A stretch of 64,000 nt of DNA, taken from positions 62,001 to 126,000 of the forward strand of contig NZ_CXWE01000009.1 in the NCBI RefSeq assembly GCF_001404515.1, written 5' to 3'. The notes below the pieces were generated by a model that worked only from the letters and a program-made list of their open reading frames with translations, made no database searches and was not told the origin of the DNA. Source of the stretch: Roseibium album. Lineage in GTDB: Bacteria; Pseudomonadota; Alphaproteobacteria; Rhizobiales; Stappiaceae. This document shows positions 16,706-23,997 of this stretch, in pieces. The stretch's first letter is position 1. Every line of letters starts with the position of its first letter. A program made the translations under genes and the position numbers.

Positions 16706-17508
16706 GACGAGACAACTCCTGTCTGCCCTGCGTTTCCGGGTACTTTCTTGAAGAGGCGGAAGAAGTTTTCAGTTGTCTGGGCCGCTATTTCTTCTGCCGA
16801 AACACCCCGAACCTCAGCAAGAACGGCAGCAGTCATCGCCGTATAGGCCGGTTCATTGCGCTTGCCGCGCCTTGGTTGCGGTGCCAGGTAGGGTGCATCG
16901 GTCTCAACCAGGAGCCGTTCCGGCGGCAGTACCCTCGCGATTTCACGCAATTCTTCGGATTTCTTGAACGTCAGGATGCCGGAAAAGGAAACATAGAGAC
17001 CAAGTTCAATGCCGGTCATCGCAAGCTCGCGACCGGATGAGAAGCAGTGCAGGAGGGCCGGGAAGGCCCCCTTCCCCATTTCATCGCGCAGAATTTCGGC
17101 CATGTCTTCATCGGCATCGCGGGAGTGAATGACCAGGGGCAGACCGGTTTGCCGGGCGGCTTCAATGTGGGTGCGGAGACCTTCAGCCTGGGCGTCGCGC
17201 GGGGACTTGTCGTAGAAATAATCCAGGCCTGCTTCTCCAATCGCAACGACCTTGGGATGCGCGGCCAGGGAGACAATTTCCTCGACCGGAATTCCGCGTT
17301 CAGCGCCGGCATTATGCGGATGGGTACCGACTGAACAATAGACTTCCGGGTATTCTTCGGCGATCGCCCTGATCTTGTCGAATTTTCGGATATGGGTGCA
17401 GATCGTCACCATCAGGCCGACGCCAGCCTCATGCGCGCGCGCGATCAAGGCGTCTCGCTCGCCGTCAAAATCCGGAAAGTCTAGGTGGCAATGGCTGTCG
17501 ACAAGCAT
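16702..17508 (-). CDS. tatD: TatD family metal-dependent deoxyribonuclease
   Basis: TatD-type nucleases degrade DNA with 3'-5' exonuclease activity in repair and quality control. This 268-residue protein opens with LVDSHCHLDFPDFDGERDAL (metal-binding HxH). It continues with VGTHPHNA, AIGEAGLDYFYDKSP (Glu ligand), PLVIHSRDAD (His), LHCFSSG (His) and LLVETDAPYLAP (Asp). I use the ATG at 17506-17508 because AGGA lies six bases upstream and because family members begin at this point. A TTG 30 bases upstream is less likely. It is coupled to the MBL hydrolase by an ATGA overlap. Confidence 0.93.
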   Translation of the reverse strand: MLVDSHCHLDFPDFDGERDALIARAHEAGVGLMVTICTHIRKFDKIRAIAEEYPEVYCSVGTHPHNAGAERGIPVEEIVSLAAHPKVVAIGEAGLDYFYDKSPRDAQAEGLRTHIEAARQTGLPLVIHSRDADEDMAEILRDEMGKGAFPALLHCFSSGRELAMTGIELGLYVSFSGILTFKKSEELREIARVLPPERLLVETDAPYLAPQPRRGKRNEPAYTAMTAAVLAEVRGVSAEEIAAQTTENFFRLFKKVPGNAGQTGVVSS

Positions 17509-17600
17509 GAAGTGTCCTGGAACTGAAAATGTCTGCAAAGCGATATGTTACGGCGCGCCTTGATACCCGGAATCGGATTTTTACCCAAGTACAGTGTTGC

Positions 17601-18662
17601 TCACGCAGCGCGCAGCGCGAAAAAAAACTCGAGAACCACTTGTTTCCGGTCCAGATTGAGCGCTTCGGCATCGCTTATTGCACGGTTGGTCTTTTCCCAC
17701 AGTTCGACATATCGATAGGCCTGCCGCACTCCACTTTGCACGTCCTGACGCATGCGTTCGTGAAGCCAAACCCCAAGAACATGCCGGAAATTATCCCAGT
17801 TGTCCGACTGTCCTCGCGCGGAAACGAGATCGGCAAGCGTGTGTACGGCGGCAAGATCCAGTTGCGCGGAATTGTCGGCCAGACGGCGTAATCCCTTTGC
17901 AATTTCAAGCCCGTCACCCGACAGCAATGATATGGCCGAGCGCAGGCTGCCATCGGCAATGCGGGCAAGGTCGGTCAGATCGTCAGATGCAGGCGCAGCA
18001 TTGCCGGCAAGAGCCTGAAGTCCCTCGCAAATCTCCGTCACAACGAGGAGGGACATGTCCAGGCGGCGGCACCTGGAACGGATCGTCGGCAGCAATCGTC
18101 CCGGCGCGTGACTGAGAACCAGAAACAGGCAGCGCTCCGGGGGTTCTTCCAGGGTCTTCAAAAGCGCATTGGCGGAACTTGCATTCATGTCGTCCGCAGC
18201 ATCGACAATGCAGATACGCCATGCCTTGGCTGAGGCAGTCGTGCCGAAGAACGAGACTGTACGCCGGACCTCGTCAACCGGAAGATCCGCCTTGAAACGC
18301 TTCGCTTTTTCATCCCAGGGACGCCGAAGATGAAGAATGTTGGGATGTCCACCGGCTGTTACCTGGCGCGTAACGGGGTGGTCCTCCGGTATGCTCAGAT
18401 TCTGCGCCGCGGCGGCAACACTTCCGAACCTGTCAGGGTTCGCAATGACGAATTTCGCGAACCGAAATGCCAGCGTCGCCTTGCCAATCCCCTTGGGGCC
18501 GCCCAAAATCCAGGCATGATGCAAACGTTGCGAGCGATAGGCGTTCAGCAGTGCAAGCTCTGTATCACGATGCCCGATCAGCAATTTCTGTTCATGTGGC
18601 AGCGGATATCCCGCGATTGCATCGACTTCCGGAATTTCGACCGGTTCGTTTCTGCGAGCCAT
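17601..18662 (-). CDS. holB: DNA polymerase III subunit delta'
   Basis: Delta' is part of the clamp-loader complex that opens the beta sliding clamp. This 353-residue AAA+ protein has a P-loop-like GGPKGIGKATLAFRFAKF (residues 54-71), a DAADDMNASSANALLKTLEEPPE block (sensor and SRC-like region, residues 149-171) and the SRC motif as RSRCRRLDM. The pattern is that of alphaproteobacterial delta' proteins. It overlaps tmk by one base. In many relatives metG follows directly, but here the next gene is tatD. Confidence 0.93.
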   Translation of the reverse strand: MARRNEPVEIPEVDAIAGYPLPHEQKLLIGHRDTELALLNAYRSQRLHHAWILGGPKGIGKATLAFRFAKFVIANPDRFGSVAAAAQNLSIPEDHPVTRQVTAGGHPNILHLRRPWDEKAKRFKADLPVDEVRRTVSFFGTTASAKAWRICIVDAADDMNASSANALLKTLEEPPERCLFLVLSHAPGRLLPTIRSRCRRLDMSLLVVTEICEGLQALAGNAAPASDDLTDLARIADGSLRSAISLLSGDGLEIAKGLRRLADNSAQLDLAAVHTLADLVSARGQSDNWDNFRHVLGVWLHERMRQDVQSGVRQAYRYVELWEKTNRAISDAEALNLDRKQVVLEFFFALRAA

Positions 18663-19378
18663 CAGAGATGAACCTCTGATCTTTGCGACAACTTGCCCAT
18701 GTCGACGAGATCCCCGGAAAATGCCTCCAGAACCGCCTTGCGGACTGCCTGTTCCGTGAAATCCTCGTCCCTGGAACCATCCACGATGGTGAACCGGTAA
18801 GCTTCTTCCAGAGCCAACTGAAGGAACAGTTTCCGGCGCCGTTCGTGTACTGCGACAGCCTCGTCTTCGAAACGGTCCGGCCCGCCGCTTTCATCGCTCT
18901 CGGATCTTTTGGCAACACGGCTGAGACCTATTTCAGGTGGAACATCGATCAGGATCGTCATGTCGGGATGCAAGCCGGCAATGGCAGCTGTCTCGAGCAG
19001 TTTCAGATAGTCCTGATCGACACCGGCCTCGCCCTGATAGACACGCGTTGAATCAGCGTATCTGTCGCAAAGGACCCAGTCACCGCGTTCCAGTGCCGGT
19101 TTGATGGTCACGTCGACATGATCCGCACGGGCTGCGGCAAACAGCATTGCTTCACCGCGCGGTCCCAGGTCCTTTGCCCCGCCGGACAGAAGCATTGAAC
19201 GGATCTTTTCTGCTCCGGGAGAACCACCGGGCTCCCGCGTGACGATGACGGATTTCCCGAAACTCTCCAGGAAGGCCTTCAGCCGAACAATCTGAGTCGA
19301 CTTGCCTGCGCCCTCTCCACCTTCAAATGTTATGAAATGTCCCGGCAAACTGTTCCTGGCTCCACTCGCAAGTTTCAA
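18662..19378 (-). CDS. tmk: Thymidylate kinase
   Basis: This enzyme phosphorylates dTMP to dTDP. The 238-residue protein has the P-loop FEGGEGAGKSTQI (K26) and the DR motif in VLCDRYADSTRVYQG, followed by a LID-like region near PPEIGLSRVAKRS. The annotated start is TTG at 19378. A second TTG at 19346-19348, with AGGA seven bases upstream, would begin MPGHFITFEGG, like many relatives, and may be the true start (228 residues). It is coupled to holB by a one-base overlap and lies downstream of a DD-carboxypeptidase gene, a common order in this group. Confidence 0.92.
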   Translation of the reverse strand: MKLASGARNSLPGHFITFEGGEGAGKSTQIVRLKAFLESFGKSVIVTREPGGSPGAEKIRSMLLSGGAKDLGPRGEAMLFAAARADHVDVTIKPALERGDWVLCDRYADSTRVYQGEAGVDQDYLKLLETAAIAGLHPDMTILIDVPPEIGLSRVAKRSESDESGGPDRFEDEAVAVHERRRKLFLQLALEEAYRFTIVDGSRDEDFTEQAVRKAVLEAFSGDLVDMGKLSQRSEVHL

Positions 19379-19455
19379 TCGTTCCCGATCGGATACCCAT
19401 TGACCCGCAGGCTTTTAGCAGGGATTTGCGCAAATGTTTATGGTGCGGAGAGCAG

Positions 19456-20658
19456 TTATCCGATCCAGCCGAAAAGAAGTTCCTGCAGACCGTCGACAGC
19501 CCTGTTCATCATCGTCCCTTCAGCCACCGCACCACCGGTGACCAGCGGCGCCCGGTAGACGACGCCTTCCTTGCCAATGACCCGTAATTCGCCCACCCGC
19601 GTTCCCTCTTTAACGGGGGCCATCAATGGACCATCGTAGACCACACGAAGGCGGTACTCCAGGCTGCCTCCACGCGCCAGCAGAACGTCGATATCGGTTT
19701 TCGCGACAAGCGGCACGGTGCTTTCCATACCTCCGTAAACCTTGCCGTCAGCGATTTTTTCACCGGCCGGATAGATTGTCTGAACCGAGTAGAATTCCCA
19801 GGCGCCGCCAATAACCTCGTTCAGCGACTGAAGCCGATGCTTGTCGGAATTCAATCCCGCCACTGCGGCGATGATCCTTCTGCCGTTCCGGTCCACGGAT
19901 GCAAGTCCCGAATAACCGTCCTCGGGGACATTGCCTCCTCCCAATCCATCCAGATTTCTTATTTCTCCGAGAAGCGGGTTCTTGTTTCTTTGATAAATCC
20001 TGTTCCAGGTGAATTCGGGCAGAGAGAACAGAGGATAAAGATCCGGATGGTTTTCGATAACATATTCAGCGAGCTTGGCCTGATCTTGAACCGTCGTGCT
20101 GTTTGGCTGCTCGGTGAAGCCTGTCGGATTGGAAAAACGGCTGTTGGTCATGCCGATGGACCGGGCAAAATCCGTCATCCGGCCGGCAAACTCTTCTTCC
20201 GATCCGTCGATGCATTCCGCCAAGACAATGGCAGCATCGTTGGCGTTGTGGACCAGCAGTCCCTTGAGCAGGTCTTCTATCGCGATTTCCGACTTGATCG
20301 CCGCAAACATCGTGGATTTGCGCGAGGGAGCGCCACCGGTGCGCCAGGCATGTTCGCTGACGGTACATAACTGATCAGGTTTCGCCTCGCCTTCCTCAAG
20401 AAGCTGGAAGACTGTGGCCGCTGTCATGACCTTGACAAGTGATCCGGGCACAAAAGGTTCATCAGGCGCCTTGGAATAAAGGACAGTGCCGGAACTCGGC
20501 TCCAGAAGATAAGCCTTCGGCGCTTTCGTCACGATTGATTCTACCGCGAACGCGGATGAAAAAATTCCGGTGAATCCAGTCACAACCAGCAGGCTGGCCA
20601 TGCGTTTTGCGAAGGCCAGCATTCCGCGTCCCGAAATTCTATCTACCGGTTTACGCAT
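19456..20658 (-). CDS. D-alanyl-D-alanine carboxypeptidase family protein, degenerate active site
   Basis: This serine-type penicillin-binding protein (about 400 residues) has a signal-like segment (MASLLVVTGFTGIFSSAFA). In the family it trims the terminal D-Ala from peptidoglycan pentapeptides in the periplasm. The nucleophile motif SxxK is present as SLVK. The second motif, usually SxN, reads HNAND instead of HSGND. The KTG motif is replaced by GLGGGNVPED, where relatives have DGLKTGFT. The C-terminal domain (PBP5_C type) is intact. The gene may be a binding-only or altered-specificity protein. Several start codons are possible (ATG 20656-20658 chosen; ATG at 20620-20622 has a better ribosome binding site). 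Confidence 0.85.
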   Translation of the reverse strand: MRKPVDRISGRGMLAFAKRMASLLVVTGFTGIFSSAFAVESIVTKAPKAYLLEPSSGTVLYSKAPDEPFVPGSLVKVMTAATVFQLLEEGEAKPDQLCTVSEHAWRTGGAPSRKSTMFAAIKSEIAIEDLLKGLLVHNANDAAIVLAECIDGSEEEFAGRMTDFARSIGMTNSRFSNPTGFTEQPNSTTVQDQAKLAEYVIENHPDLYPLFSLPEFTWNRIYQRNKNPLLGEIRNLDGLGGGNVPEDGYSGLASVDRNGRRIIAAVAGLNSDKHRLQSLNEVIGGAWEFYSVQTIYPAGEKIADGKVYGGMESTVPLVAKTDIDVLLARGGSLEYRLRVVYDGPLMAPVKEGTRVGELRVIGKEGVVYRAPLVTGGAVAEGTMMNRAVDGLQELLFGWIG

Positions 20659-20718
20659 GCGTTCAATCACCCTGACACGTCAGTCTCGAAGGGCAAATGA
20701 TGGAATGCCGTTTTTCCG

Positions 20719-21831
20719 TTATTTGCCTTCTGGAATACTAGCAGCCAGTTGGCGCATGGAAAGCCCGGATGAACCGGCTGTGGACAAGAGACCATGCGCT
20801 TGTGAAATTCGCGTGTTTGCGGAATAAGAAGATATTGCGCTTCCCGTTTCAAAACTGGCCGGTTGGCCGGGAAAAGGGGTTCCAAGTGTGCCGTTCGACG
20901 GTGCGAAGCTGGACGAATACGTGCTTGGTTCCTGCTTGAAGCGATTGTTGGAAGCAACCTTGATCGTCCGGTCGCCCGCTTCGAAGGCGATCGCCGGATC
21001 GAAGGCAGCTGCGAAAGTCCTGCCGGTCTGAGTTCTGGAAGCGGAAGCGACCGTGGATGTGGCGAAATACGGCCGTGTTGCAGGTGCCGGTACCTTGCCA
21101 AACACGATTTGGGGTGGCGCGGCCTGGGCCAGCAATGTTCCAGGCTGGGTGCCGCCCGGCACAACGGATCCCGGGCCGTTATAGGAGGCCATCAGGTACT
21201 CTTCATCCTCGCCGTGAAGTGGTGCCTTGCCGACGTATTCCACTTTCACCTTGCCGACACCGGCAGACTTGGTGCCCAGCATCGTGGCAACCCGTTCGGA
21301 CAGGTCGATCACGCGGTTGCCGTGGAACGGCCCGCGGTCATTGACACGCACGATCATCGAGCGGCCATTCGCGGTATTGGTCACCTTGGCGTAGGAAGGC
21401 AAAGGCATGGTCGTGTGTGCGGCGGTCAGCGCGTTGCGATCGAAAATTTCACCATTGGCAGTCTTGCGGCCATGGAACGTCGGTCCGTACCAGGACGCAA
21501 GGCCGGTTTTCTTGTAGTTCGGATCATGCTCGGGATAATACCACTTGCCGGCAATCTTGTATTTCTTGCCGATGACGTATCTCCCGCCACCCTTTGGAAC
21601 GGCTTTGCCGGAGGCGACCATCCGCGGGCTGGCTTTGACGCCGTATTTTTCAGGACTGAATTTAGCCTTCTGCTTTGGTGCCGAACTGCAGGCGGCAACA
21701 ACAGAAAGCGCGGCAACCGCAAGCACCACATTGCCAAGCTGTCGCCAGCTGCTGCGGTCCCTTGTTTCCCCGGTCTGCTTCCCCAAAGACGATCCTGCCC
21801 ACCGGCAAGTTAGCACGCCTGTCCCTAGCAT
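20719..21831 (-). CDS. rlpA: Septal ring lytic transglycosylase RlpA family lipoprotein
   Basis: RlpA cleaves glycan strands lacking stem peptides at the division site. This 370-residue protein has a lipoprotein-type signal (hydrophobic segment ending VVAAC, lipid Cys at about residue 48). It then has a double-psi beta-barrel domain with GLASWYGPTFHGRKTANGE and VNDRGPFHGNRVIDLSE (catalytic Glu and Asp). A long low-complexity C-terminal region follows. I see no SPOR domain. It lies just upstream of the DD-carboxypeptidase in a cell-wall gene set. The start is uncertain because the N-terminus before the signal is unusually long (about 30 residues). Confidence 0.88.
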   Translation of the reverse strand: MLGTGVLTCRWAGSSLGKQTGETRDRSSWRQLGNVVLAVAALSVVAACSSAPKQKAKFSPEKYGVKASPRMVASGKAVPKGGGRYVIGKKYKIAGKWYYPEHDPNYKKTGLASWYGPTFHGRKTANGEIFDRNALTAAHTTMPLPSYAKVTNTANGRSMIVRVNDRGPFHGNRVIDLSERVATMLGTKSAGVGKVKVEYVGKAPLHGEDEEYLMASYNGPGSVVPGGTQPGTLLAQAAPPQIVFGKVPAPATRPYFATSTVASASRTQTGRTFAAAFDPAIAFEAGDRTIKVASNNRFKQEPSTYSSSFAPSNGTLGTPFPGQPASFETGSAISSYSANTRISQAHGLLSTAGSSGLSMRQLAASIPEGK

Positions 21832-21924
21832 TCTGCCGTCCTACTCACTTACGCGTTGGCGGCCCCGCAGCTCACGCGATAATCCGGCACTTCTTGCAAA
21901 GTGATCCGGTTTCCAGGCTACGGT

Positions 21925-21941
21925 CCGGTCCTCAGGACCGG
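21925..21941. promoter_or_regulatory. 17-base palindrome upstream of rlpA
   Basis: CCGGTCCTCAGGACCGG is a perfect inverted repeat with a one-base centre, 94 bases before the rlpA start codon. The tiny centre argues for a protein-binding site rather than an RNA hairpin. The binding protein is unknown. Confidence 0.35.
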
Positions 21942-22210
21942 TTCCCTAACAGACACACTGCCCCCGCGGTGCGTCCCACACATAGCGCCTGTTTAGATCG
22001 CAAGTTTATTACTTCAAAGTAAATAGGCCGTCGAGGCCATGGTCGATCGTTTTTCGATCGTTTGGGCAAGAAACTTTACGAGCCTGATTTCGGTTTCCTG
22101 AGGATGTTAAATAAGCACTTGTTTTCAAAAGAAAAATTCCTCAATTGAAATGCAATTTTACGCTGTTGCAGACAGGGCACAGTCGCGAAAAAAACATCAA
22201 AGGATCAGCT

Positions 22211-22226
22211 TGTGATGTGCGTCACA
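22211..22226. promoter_or_regulatory. CRP/FNR-type palindrome
   Basis: TGTGATGTGCGTCACA is an exact TGTGA-N6-TCACA match to the classical CRP half-site arrangement. It lies 385 bases upstream of rlpA and 357 bases upstream of tRNA-Ser. No nearby gene clearly depends on it. Confidence 0.4.
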
Positions 22227-22582
22227 TCCGCCATTGTCAGTTCCGCCTAGAGTGACCTCATTGCTGATGACCGCCCTGTCACAGCAACGCTGGATCCCAC
22301 CTCCAGCATTGGCCGTCGGTTCAAAACCCTGCCCACGACACCGGACCGGCGGCCCCCACACTTTGGCAATGTTCCGGAGCCGCTGCGCTCGTCCTGCCCT
22401 ACCCAACCCTGAAGGCGCCCGGCACCGGAACAATCCAAAGCATCTACCTTCCGCCGTGATACGGCTTCCACACCAAATTTTCTGTTTTGACACAATGTCG
22501 GAAAACCGGCTCTTGACTTTCTGCGCCAGACAAAGGAAACGGTGTGAACGAGCAGCGATGTGCGAGACATACCCGCTGCTTA

Positions 22583-22672
22583 GGTGAGGTGGCCGAGTGG
22601 TTTAAGGCAGCGGTCTTGAAAACCGCCGTGCGTGAGAGCGTACCGTGGGTTCGAATCCCACCCTCACCGCCA
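22583..22672 (+). tRNA. tRNA-Ser (anticodon UGA)
   Basis: The acceptor arm GGTGAGG (22583-22589) pairs with CCTCACC (22662-22668), followed by discriminator G and encoded CCA. The D-arm is GCCGAGTGGTTTAAGGC and the anticodon loop is CTTGAAA, giving UGA. A long class II variable arm is followed by the T-arm GTGGGTTCGAATCCCAC. A 90-base length with a long variable arm fits serine. Confidence 0.95.
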
Positions 22673-22870
22673 TTTTCTTTTCTGATTTGTACTTGGAAAC
22701 GTAGCTCACGCGCCCATTGTTCATGGGTGTTCTTGTTTCAATGAAACACAGCCAATACCGTCCAATGTTTCTTCCAACTCGTAGTGCCTTGCCGGTCTGT
22801 CAGCGATATTCGGAAACGCGTAGGACGGCCATCGATTGCGAGACAAAGTCAGACCGTGTATTTTCAAAAG

Positions 22871-23158
22871 ATGCGGAATTCCGAACAGGTTCGCCTGGCA
22901 CTGTTTTGCTGGAGTTTGAGTGCTCTCGTGGTCGTTTTTGGAGGTTACATCCTCCAACAACACGTTGTTCTGGCGCTCCAGACCGGAATGCACTTTGGTC
23001 AGAGAAGTGGTTTCGTTGAGCAGGCAAGTGAACCATGGTCGTTCTGGACCTCGATCCTGCTCTTCGGGTCAATCGGTACTGGCATTGTAATTGCGGGCCT
23101 GGCATATCCCGTTTCGATGCTGCTGTCCTGGTTCCGCAAAGACCGTCGCGAACACTGA
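22871..23158 (+). CDS. Small two-pass membrane protein, unknown function
   Basis: The 95-residue protein starting at the ATG at 22871 has two hydrophobic segments (about residues 7-29 and 54-80) separated by a polar loop, ending in a basic tail (WFRKDRREH). This in-out-in topology is typical of small inner-membrane proteins. I do not recognise a family. The ribosome binding site is poor, and an in-frame upstream start (22784) is possible. It stands alone after tRNA-Ser. Confidence 0.45.
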   Translation: MRNSEQVRLALFCWSLSALVVVFGGYILQQHVVLALQTGMHFGQRSGFVEQASEPWSFWTSILLFGSIGTGIVIAGLAYPVSMLLSWFRKDRREH

Positions 23159-23271
23159 AACGGATTGACTGAATATCGGCGTTGGGGCGGCGTTGAAGCC
23201 AAAGCCGACGTTCCTGTTTCGCTTTCATGCCATCGTGGACCTTTCCACAATTGTGCTGTATCGACATCTCC

Positions 23272-23715
23272 ATGACACCTCACTTCCGGTCCGGACAAAC
23301 AACAGATGTCGTCGCATGCGTCGATATCCTGCGCGATTGGGCAGAAGAAACGCCGTGGATGGCGGAACTCGACGAACGCGGATCCATGCAGGCTTTCTGG
23401 CGAGATATCTTTGAGACCGATAAGGTATGGGTTGCGCAAACGGGGAGCCGCATCGTCGGATTTTGCACCCGCGATGACGATAACATTGGTGCGCTCTACG
23501 TGATTGCCGGGGAGCGAAGCACGGGTATTGGAAAGCGTTTGCTCGACTTGGCGAAAGCAGACTGTGACTGGATAACCGTTTGGGCTTATGAAAAGAATAA
23601 AGATGCATTGAGGTTCTATCACCGCGAGGGACTCGTCGAGGTGAATCGAGAAATCGAAGTAGAATCAAATCTTATGAATATCGAGCATCGCTGGACCAAT
23701 CCTGATCAAATCTGA
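23272..23715 (+). CDS. GNAT family N-acetyltransferase
   Basis: This 147-residue acetyltransferase has an acetyl-CoA loop VIAGERSTGIGKRLLDLAKA and the C-terminal strand ITVWAYEKNKDALRFYHREGLVEV. It resembles the GNAT inside the pyrimidine operon (5931-6410): both have 'ILRDWAEETPWM'/'ILNDWIDETPWM' near the N-terminus and the same 'A..FY.R.G..EV' ending. They are therefore paralogs. ATG 23272 is chosen because it precedes the first conserved strand; an in-frame ATG at 23227 is also possible. Substrate unknown. Confidence 0.75.
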   Translation: MTPHFRSGQTTDVVACVDILRDWAEETPWMAELDERGSMQAFWRDIFETDKVWVAQTGSRIVGFCTRDDDNIGALYVIAGERSTGIGKRLLDLAKADCDWITVWAYEKNKDALRFYHREGLVEVNREIEVESNLMNIEHRWTNPDQI

Positions 23716-23997
23716 TTATTGGCCATGGGTTCAATTCGATCATTCACTCGGATCGACAGACACGTCCACAAGGGTGGCTTGCCTGCGCCCTGAAGTGCCA
23801 TGGCGTTGTAGACCCATATTTTTTGGTGTGATTGTGAATTAAAGACCACCGTGCCCGAGGCCGCATCACGGTGTCGGATCCCATACGCGCCGCTATGCGC
23901 TGAAATGCCGGGATGGATACACCTTCTCCGGCAATAATCTTTCCAGTGACGCTGCGTCTTTTAATTGCCGGTACTGTGAATGGAACCGCCAAAGCGG

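Larger units (their letters stand above)
21832..22582. other. Long intergenic region with palindromes, no gene
   Basis: This is a 751-base gap between rlpA (minus) and tRNA-Ser (plus). It holds a 17-base palindrome (21925-21941), a CRP-type palindrome (22211-22226) and short AT-rich stretches around 22100-22160. Open frames here lack codon bias, ribosome binding sites or known domains. Confidence 0.5.

Noticed and set aside
22197..22587. Open frames of about 100 residues on both strands upstream of tRNA-Ser
   Set aside because: Composition is like non-coding DNA, the frames conflict with each other, and none has a ribosome binding site or recognisable protein family.
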